This document shows positions 57,159-64,000 of a stretch of 64,000 nt of DNA, piece after piece. Both the position numbers and the translations under genes were made by a program. Each line of letters starts with the position of its first letter. Within the stretch, counting starts at the first letter, position 1. The notes below the pieces were generated by a model that had not been told where the DNA came from, did not search any database, and worked only from the letters and a program-made list of their open reading frames with translations. The DNA comes from Amyloporia xantha (lineage: Eukaryota; Basidiomycota; Agaricomycetes; Polyporales; Adustoporiaceae). Where the stretch lies: contig JAYKKR010000040.1 in assembly GCA_036971615.1 (NCBI GenBank), positions 62,001 through 126,000 of the forward strand, written 5' to 3'.

Positions 57159-58655
57159 TCAGTCATCATGTCCAGCAGACCAACAGCCCACACGGCTTAC
57201 CGGAACCAACCATGCTTCCTGAATCTGAACGATAGTTCCTCCGTCGGGAAGAGCAGCAGGGAATTTGTACTCGATCCCGACAGGCACGCGCTCCTCCTGC
57301 ACACGCGGGAAAAGCGCTACGAACGCCTGGACGATGTCCGCAATGAAGAACTCCCCCTGAAGACGGCCGCGGAAGTGGAAGAGCACGCTCGCGTTCGGCG
57401 AGGTCCTGCCCATGGCTACTAGGGCATCGTCCATGCGCTCCCAGTCGAGGAAGTCCATCACGAGATTCCCATCTTGGTCTGGAATGAGGTCGTAGAACAG
57501 GTTGACGCGGCGCAGATGAGGCGAAGCGAGGCGGGCAAGGACAGCAGGCGCCCAGCTGCAGAAGAAGGTCTGGTTGTCCAAGCCGATGGTCCTGTGGTCG
57601 ATGTCGAGGGAGACGAGCCGGGTATTCTGCGAGAGATCCAGTTGGTCAACAACCACTGAGACAGAACAGTCGTGGTGAGTGAGAACATTTCAGTACAATG
57701 CTAAATGCGGGCACCTACTGTTGAAGTTGTTCAGGAAAGTCAACTCTAGGTGCTCAAGAGACGATTGCGCCTTGCGAACCAGCTCTATCAAAGGCGCGAT
57801 GGCCGCTAGACCAGGAGGCAAGGAGTAATCCAAAGACGGATCCTCCCACACAATTTTGCGCAGGGACAACTCGAAGGGTGCGTTCAGGAGCCAATACACC
57901 AACGCGGACGCAATATGCACGCCTCCAGTTCCCAAACGCAGCTCCGTGAGAGGTGCCCTCTTGATGGAACCTTCCGACCCTATTTGCGGCAGCGCAGGAC
58001 GCTCTGACCGCCGGCGTAAAAATTGAATATTGGAGACGTGAAGAGAGGTGAGCTGCGGGTATGCGGTGAGGAGGGGGATGAACGCGTCGGGAACGTCGAA
58101 AATGACGGTCTTCAAATACGCGACTTTGATCCGGGAAGAGAACGAGATGAGCGACGTCCGCGTATCTTCCGTCAGGTGCCGCCAGTCGAGCCACTCCACC
58201 TCGAAGTATTCGATCGCATCGAGCACCTTCAGCAGGCGGGGCAGCCAGTCATTCACCCACTTGCTATCTTTGCTAGTTCTATTCGTGACAACGAGAGTGC
58301 GGAAGTAGCCGATGGCACCGGTCGACGACCGCTTGGTCGCTTTGAGAAGCGCACTGAGGCGGGAGCAATCATCAGGCCCTCGCAGTCTGACGGTGTTGAA
58401 CAAATGGAGACGCGTAGTCGGGACCCACGCATGGCAGGTAAGGCTGCAGGCCTTCAGAGCGCTAGGATCGTCCCAGAGATTGTCCATTATGTGTTCATAT
58501 AATTCCAAAGGAAATCTGCTCGGGCCAACTTCGACTTGCGAGATACGGGCGGGCTGGGATTTATGACCTGGTGAAATACAATATTTATTAGCAAGTGAGA
58601 TTCCAACCACACATCGCCTACCTTTAGATCGCACAAGGCCCGATAGCAAGTACAT
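57159..58655 (-). CDS. F-box protein
   Basis: Three exons: 58655-58622 (MYLLSGLVRSK), 58567-57719 and 57655-57159, with introns of 54 and 63 bp. Residues about 25-70 form an F-box: RFPLELYEHIMDNLWDDPSALKAC, SLTCHAWVPTTRLHLFNTVRL. The rest resembles leucine-rich surfaces (YPQLTSLHVSNIQFL; LTELRLGTGGVHI; SSLEHLELTFLNNF; HLRRVNLFYDLIP). F-box proteins recruit substrates to SCF ubiquitin ligases; in Agaricomycetes this type is greatly expanded and substrates are unknown. Total length about 459 aa. The start is chosen because this ATG lies in a short exon that splices in frame; the longer upstream frame to 59000 is unlikely. Confidence 0.82.
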
Positions 58656-60279
58656 GATGGGAAGATGATACAGCAAAATTGAGACGTCACAATGGTGTAT
58701 TGTACTGTCAAGGGTGGTTCGAATATTGTAAGTCAAAACAAGTAGACGGGAACACTCACCAGTTACCGGGGCTGAAGGGGCAATTGGCTCGCAACACCAG
58801 CTCGCAACACTACCACTATATATGGCTCGCGAAAGAGACGTTGGCTTTGTGGGCGTCACAACATCGGCTAGGATGTGGCTTCGCGCATCCTTATGCATCT
58901 GTATCTCCGCCTCATCTGATGCTTTAGTACAGCCCAGAAGTTCACAGGGTTTTGGGACCAGGCCTGTGTCTTCAGACCTGCAGTGCCAGTCAATATGCAT
59001 TCACTGTCAACTAGGAGGAGAGGTTTACCATTATGCTTAGAATCATACCTTCAATGATTTCAAGATGTGAAGTAGCACACACGGTGAATGGCAACTGAAC
59101 TGCATACCTTCGATTGTACGCAAGATATCGTACGTATCTTCGCCAGATTTACGTGAGAGAAGCAATCCTTGGGCCTTATCTATACCCGCTGGATCCAGCT
59201 GACTCGCTGTCGCATGCCAGCGCATGCAAGCGGTCACTTGGAAAACGGAGCGTCGCCGATCAGATACAGTTCAAGTTGGCCTGGGGCCGTCATTGTCAAT
59301 ACTTCCCATTGCCGTACGATGATATCCCACTGCTTGTACCCGGAGGCCTCGAAGAATGGTGTTACAGTACAAGTGCTTTCACTCACTACCATGCAGACGG
59401 GTCATATTCACCACCGCATCAAGCTCATGCCTTTCGGGCTGGCGCTGGCCTGTAACCCTTCTGTGGGTCCTCGTACGTAACCTATTAATGTGGACTGCCT
59501 CCTCGTGGTGAACAGATCTAGAGTTGGTCGAATGAATGGGAGATTTCACTGAATCAACCCTCGAATAATGCCGTGAGCATACAGTACCATATCTGGTTCT
59601 TGTGGCGGAGGTGCACTCTGATCAGCATACGAACTTAAGCTAATTCCGGATTAAGTCCAAGCTGGGCTCGGTACATATGTTTCAAGGCTGCTCAACCGTT
59701 GGCGGCCTAGTTAATGCCACGACTTTGCTACATTTCGGACTTGCGGTGGTTTGCATGTGCACATATGATTTACATTGTGCTTTCTGAGATACATAATCGA
59801 TCGCTGTGGGCGATATTTGGTATCTCAGGGATGAGCGATGTAAATCGTCATTACTCTTCTCGAAATGTTCGCTCATGTGAGTAGTCTTCATTATGCATGC
59901 CTCGTTCGCTTACGTGTGCTTTCTTCAGGTTCGGTCATGTTGTCTTCTCATTGAATGTCGTGAGTTTAGCTACTTCCACAATTATCCAGTTGGTCGTACT
60001 GTCGCGTAATGAGTGCGCACTATGTCCCACTCGAATGCAAGGCAGCCGGGCCTTCCAACGCGTGACGAACATCGCCCAATTATCTCGTACTCGTAGTGCC
60101 CGCGAGACCTTCGGCCGACGCCGGGACTAGTAGTACAATGGTAGACAATGGTACGTTGTGTATACAGTATCGCTGGGCTTAAAACGCCATTCACTGCTAC
60201 TGATCCGAGCATAAAGGGCCTTTGTCTCAGAATTATTATTCATCACTTTCTCCTCCTACCATCATCTCCTCGTCTACCA
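58656..60279. other. Intergenic, no gene recognised
   Basis: Short frames without support. Just before gene I are pyrimidine-rich tracts (CTTTCTCCTCCTACCATCATC). Confidence 0.5.
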
Positions 60280-61219
60280 ATGCAAACCTTCGAGCAGTCC
60301 TCATCGTCTTCGACGCAGCCCCCCCATTCCCTTTCACGCGTCCCGAATCGTCTCCCTATTCCAATCAAGCCCGTTCTCGCCCGCAAGGTGTCATCTAAGA
60401 CAAAAACGCGTCCGGTCATCATGCCCCGACAAGTGGCAATGGACCAACTCCAAAAATCACTGGCTAGTGTCCATATCACGCCTGGCGAGTTGCCAGCAGA
60501 TGTCTCTATACACCCGCAGGTGCATGCTCTTCTCCCAGGCATTTGCCGCTCGTGTCCCTCTTTTCCACCCGACTTCTACCTTGGAGCCTTCCCGCTGTTC
60601 GCTTGATTTGTCTTGTGCAGCCACTGTTTCTCCACCAATTGTTATATAATGTCTCAATAACCCATGCGCCACCTCATTTCTACTTTTCTACCCCAATTTT
60701 TGCTTTCTCTCTTTTATGGCGTTGTGTTAAGCCGCCGTGAAACTGCCCTGCCTCCCGGAGCGGTGTGCTAATTCCATTTCGGACATCTTCTTTCAGCTGT
60801 TTCGTAACCTCCGCATCCAAGCCGAACATCTACGACAGCGTGGAGAGGGATCGTCCCCTCGCATGCAGAAAGTGAACGTGTTGCTGAACGCGATGGTTCA
60901 GACCTGTGCGCGTAGACTGCATAACCAGATACGACGGGCCGAAGCCGAGCTGTCTGAGCTCATGGCGCAGCGCTCCACTATGCCCGACGGGCAATACCAG
61001 CTCAAGTACGAAGAGTTGGCACGTAGGGCTACGGCGGACAAGGACCTGCTCGAGGTATTAACCAGAAGGCCGAAGACGTGCACGGCCAAAGCTGCACCAA
61101 ATATGCCTTGTAGCCTGCAGCCTAATGCGGAAGATACGTGAGTGGCCATCGCACCTCCGAGTTGTTATACGCTGATAATACGTGTCTCCGGCAGCGACGA
61201 GCCTATGCTAGTCGATTAG
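60280..61219 (+). CDS. Gene I: small hypothetical coiled-coil protein
   Basis: The first exon starts at 60280 with a Ser/Pro/Lys-rich stretch (HSLSRVPNRLPIPIKPVLARK), then VAMDQLQKSLASVHITPGELPADVS. A later exon starts at 60797 after TTTCAG and reads LFRNLRIQAEHLRQRGEGS, NQIRRAEAELSELMAQR, YEELARRATADKDLLEVL, clearly helical. A last short exon, 61195-61219, is reached over intron 61138-61194 and ends DEPMLVD. The donor for the middle intron is uncertain; CAG/GTGCAT at 60520 keeps the frame but gives a 277-bp intron. I do not recognise the family. Confidence 0.5.
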
Positions 61220-61998
61220 ACATAGAGTCAAGTATGGATGATTTCAACTGGGAACGCGTACACGAGGTGTGTGTAATAGCGAATGCAAAATTGCCCGTTC
61301 GCTGATTACGCGCAGGGTGCCAGTCGCGTCGAGTGGTGGTGGAAGGACGAGCGAGGTTGGGCACGTCCAAGACACGCCGGCCGCGTTTCATGTCCGGCAA
61401 GGATGTGCAGTCTGACGGCCAGGAGCTGTGGTCATCAAGGTGTATATTTTCTGTTCACGTCTTCATTGTATCCATTTGTTCGCCCTGGTCGCATATTTAA
61501 AGGATCTAGTCATTAGTAGACTCATTACGGACAGTGTCGGCTTGATCAATTGTTGTTTCTGATTTGCTTGCATTACTCGTTTACCTGGATTGAATCGCAA
61601 TCTGACTGTATACATAAACTACTTTGGGTATGTTGTATCAACTGAACCATTGAATTCATCTTTCAGTTTACCTTCGGTAAGTTTGTGTCAATGGTGCTGA
61701 TCGCCCCACATCAACTCGATCACTCCCTAGGCGGTTTCAAATATCTCCAAGGGAATATTTGAAGATTTATTCTCCAAAACGGGGATTGTAAGCAGTATAC
61801 AGCAGTATTCAAACCCGAGGATGCAACTCAACGGTGGAGCCAAGCCATTCAGTGATAAGTAATCAAAACACGAAGTCTACAGATTCAAAAAGAGGATACC
61901 ATCCTACTACCAATATCAAGTGATAAATACGATCATAGAGAAAGAAAATCTACATTAGCGGGAGTACGACTTAGTGACTTACATCATATAGTTCGGCA
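61220..61998. other. Intergenic, no gene recognised
   Basis: AT-rich 3' region between gene I and the SREBP-like gene, which end towards each other. Nothing else supported. Confidence 0.5.
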
Positions 61999-64000
61999 TC
62001 ATAGCATAGGCACCTGATAGCGCACCGCCCGTCGGCACGATTTCTCCAGCTCGACGAGCATATCGTTGACACGGTCTCGCGCATCCTCCAATGCAACAGA
62101 CAGGTCCTCGTCCTCCAGCTTCCCTCCGCTCCCGAACTCGAATGCCGGGGACCCAAGCGAGGTCCTAAGCGCCATATGCAGGGCCGCATTCCGTTGTGAT
62201 GGAGAGGGCGGCGGTGACAAGATGAAGGTGACCGAGGTCGAGCAGGCGGGGAAGGACGACGGGAAAATGCGGCGGTAAATGATCGTCGCACTGAGCAGCG
62301 CGCGGATCTCCGCCTCGTCCGTGCTCGCTAGATCATGTGCATCCTCACAATCCACGTCCTCGTCGGGACCTCCAGACGCGTGTTGCACCGGGAGCACATC
62401 CTCGTGAGTGCAGAAGCCCGTGTCCCAGATACGCTCGAGCAGAACCGCAAGCTCGGCAGTCCGTCCGCCGATCGACTTGCCCGCGTCGACGGTCTCCTTG
62501 CGCTCTTGTTCCTCCCGGAAGTCCTTCTCCGCATCGTACACGTAGCCCTCACTCTCGCTCGCACACTCGACATCCAGACCTGCCCGTGCCTCGTCTCGCA
62601 CGACCGTGCGCACAAATAGTGATGCAGCATGCTTGCGTAATCGAGCACGAATGAGAATCGCAGCGAGGACGCCTAGCGGGGTGCGCTTTTCACAAGCAGG
62701 GCAGCGACCCTTGCGCTCGGTCTCGTGCCACCGCTGCCATTTAGCGAGCCATTCCGCGGCGTCGTCGACATTCATGTTGTCCAGCACGATCTTCTCGTGA
62801 GGTCGGAGGAACTCGCGCTTGCGAGCGGCTTCCCAGAGAGCGGTAGCTTTCGAGGAAGACACAGGACGCATTATGAGAGCAAGAGTCGAAAGATCCGTCG
62901 TGGACGCAGCAAAGGTGGAGATGTGCCAAGACATGCACCAGTAGGTCTGCAGACGGGTAGTCTTGCCGACCTTGTCTAGTTCCCGAACGGTCAGATATAC
63001 ACAGAAGAACGAACACACCGCGCAACTCACCATCAAAAGCGACCAGTTCGCCCAATCTGACCCAAACTCTCTGCTCGAGCTGGTTGAGCTCAATTCCTCT
63101 ATCAACCTTGCCCGCCTTAATCACGCCCTGCAACAGCCCCACAAGGCCGTCCGACACGCCCAGCGCCCTCCTCAGCCTTGCCGCTTCGTCTGCCGAACCC
63201 CGCCTAGCCGGGTCCAGCGCATCCACCAGCACGTCCATCAACGCTGCTCGATGGTGGCCCTTCTGCCTCATGATGCGCACATCGTCCACGAGAGCATCGG
63301 GCTCCGGCTTGTCCGTCGGCGTGCACGACGCGCGGACACGCGCAAAGAACTGCGAGAGCGAGGAGAGCCCTTTCGCACGCCGGAGCGTGCTAGAGAGCCA
63401 GGGCACCAGGACGTAGAAGAAGACGAGCGTCGAGACGAGGAGGTGTGCGGCTTGCACGGCCTCGTACCATCCGAGGCCGGCAGAAATCGAGGAGGACGAT
63501 GAAGTGTGTGGTGCTTCGGAGTACGGGGGCGTGTGTGGTGTGAGTACCTGCCCGTGGTGCGCATGTGCAGTGTGCGAATGTGAGGACGAGTGCGGGTACG
63601 AGCGATTCGATGTCAGCGGAGAGTTGAACACTGAGAAGAACGCAAACGCGGCGAGCAGGTACTGCTGCGCGGGCGCCTGCTGCGTGTTGCTCTCAGCCGA
63701 ACCTTGCACGAGCGCGTCCTGCATCTGCGTGTCAACAGGGAAAATGGGCGGTGCATTCACAGGCGTAGAGGGGATGACAGCTGCTGAGACTGCTGGCTGG
63801 ACAGCCGCCACGGACGCCGGGACGACAGGAGGCAAGGGATTCTTGCGGGGCCTGCCTCGCTTGCGCTTCTCCGGCACCGCACCAGGGACGGCGGGGATAA
63901 CAGGCGGAGGTGGGGGCGGAGGACGCGGCGCCTTCTCTTTCTTGGGCGGCTTCGCGAGCTTTGCCTTCTTGCGGGCACGGCCTTCTTCGCCGTCTTCACC
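61999..64000 (-). CDS. SREBP/Sre1-like regulator, C-terminal part (5' end outside window)
   Basis: Open at the right window edge, so the N-terminal bHLH domain is not visible. From the edge: a Lys/Arg-rich segment (RARKKAKLAKPPKKEK), a poly-Pro stretch, an AT-hook-like KRKRGRPRKNP, then QQYLLAAFAFFSVFNSP (first TM), a lumenal Ser/His-rich loop, and LLVSTLVFFYVLVPWL (second TM). The long cytosolic C-terminus runs over an intron at 62976-63030 and contains MRQKGHHRAALMDVLVDAL, WEAARKREFLRPHEKIVLD, GRCPACEKRTPLGVLAAIL and RRAVRYQVPML at the stop. Paired TM helices with a helical C-terminal domain are the layout of fungal sterol-sensing transcription factors, which are cut and released under low oxygen or sterol. 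The call rests on layout plus memory of Agaricomycete homologues. Confidence 0.7.

Noticed and set aside
57690..59000. 436-codon frame as full F-box protein
   Set aside because: The upstream third lacks family features; a 34-base first exon with a proper donor and acceptor places the start at 58655.
1..64000. tRNA or rRNA genes
   Set aside because: Scanned by eye for T-arm boxes with a pairing acceptor stem; none convincing. A covariance search would be decisive.

Overview
The window is nuclear DNA of a filamentous basidiomycete, most likely an Agaricomycete. The evidence is GT-AG introns of about 40-60 bp, a Ty3 element and a KDZ/TET transposon of types known from Agaricomycetes, and host genes (UstYa-like, DHA2 MFS, 7-TM, F-box, SREBP-like) in typical mushroom form. 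All exon models here were read by eye.

The main structure is a nest of three mobile elements. The outermost (12789-44077, 31.3 kb) is a KDZ-type DNA transposon. It has near-identical inverted ends, inverted subterminal arrays of an 87-bp repeat (5 copies left, about 11 right) and a 7-bp target duplication CGTCAAA. It lies in a serine beta-lactamase-like host gene, whose halves are at 12483-12788 and 44085-46149; removing the element and one TSD copy restores the reading frame. Its six cargo genes form three divergent pairs: D(-)/E(+), F(-)/TET-JBP(+), KDZ transposase(-)/H(+). F carries an HMG-like domain, E a Zn2Cys6-like cluster plus coiled coil, and TET/JBP the HxD...H...R residues of a 2OG-Fe(II) dioxygenase. 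This matches the published association of fungal TET/JBP genes, KDZ transposases and divergent HMG proteins.

Two later insertions broke cargo genes. A 10.8-kb Ty3/gypsy retrotransposon (22017-32844, minus strand, 1080-bp LTRs differing by two single-base indels, 4-bp TSD GCGG) lies in an early TET/JBP exon. A 2.2-kb fold-back element with arms of about 1.03 kb (38364-40575, 10-bp TSD) lies in the first exon of gene H. The Ty3 element carries, between pol and its 3' LTR, an intact antisense five-exon gene (23335-24732, 402 aa) with a Cys6 cluster. Because its introns are antisense to the genomic RNA they would survive retrotransposition. The element also has a second copy of its polypurine tract plus hairpin inside pol, with covarying stem bases.

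Left of the transposon are three genes of unknown function (3.8-10.5 kb; C has a possible HMG-like domain), a GGATTATC-rich array (10.6-11.3 kb) and a 51-aa secreted-protein gene. Right of it are a 7-TM protein, a UstYa-like protein with a neighbouring membrane-anchored protein, a DHA2-type MFS transporter, an F-box protein, an unknown coiled-coil protein and the C-terminal part of an SREBP-like regulator cut by the window edge. Many genes are broken by single-base indels, several in homopolymer runs, so part of the damage may be assembly error.
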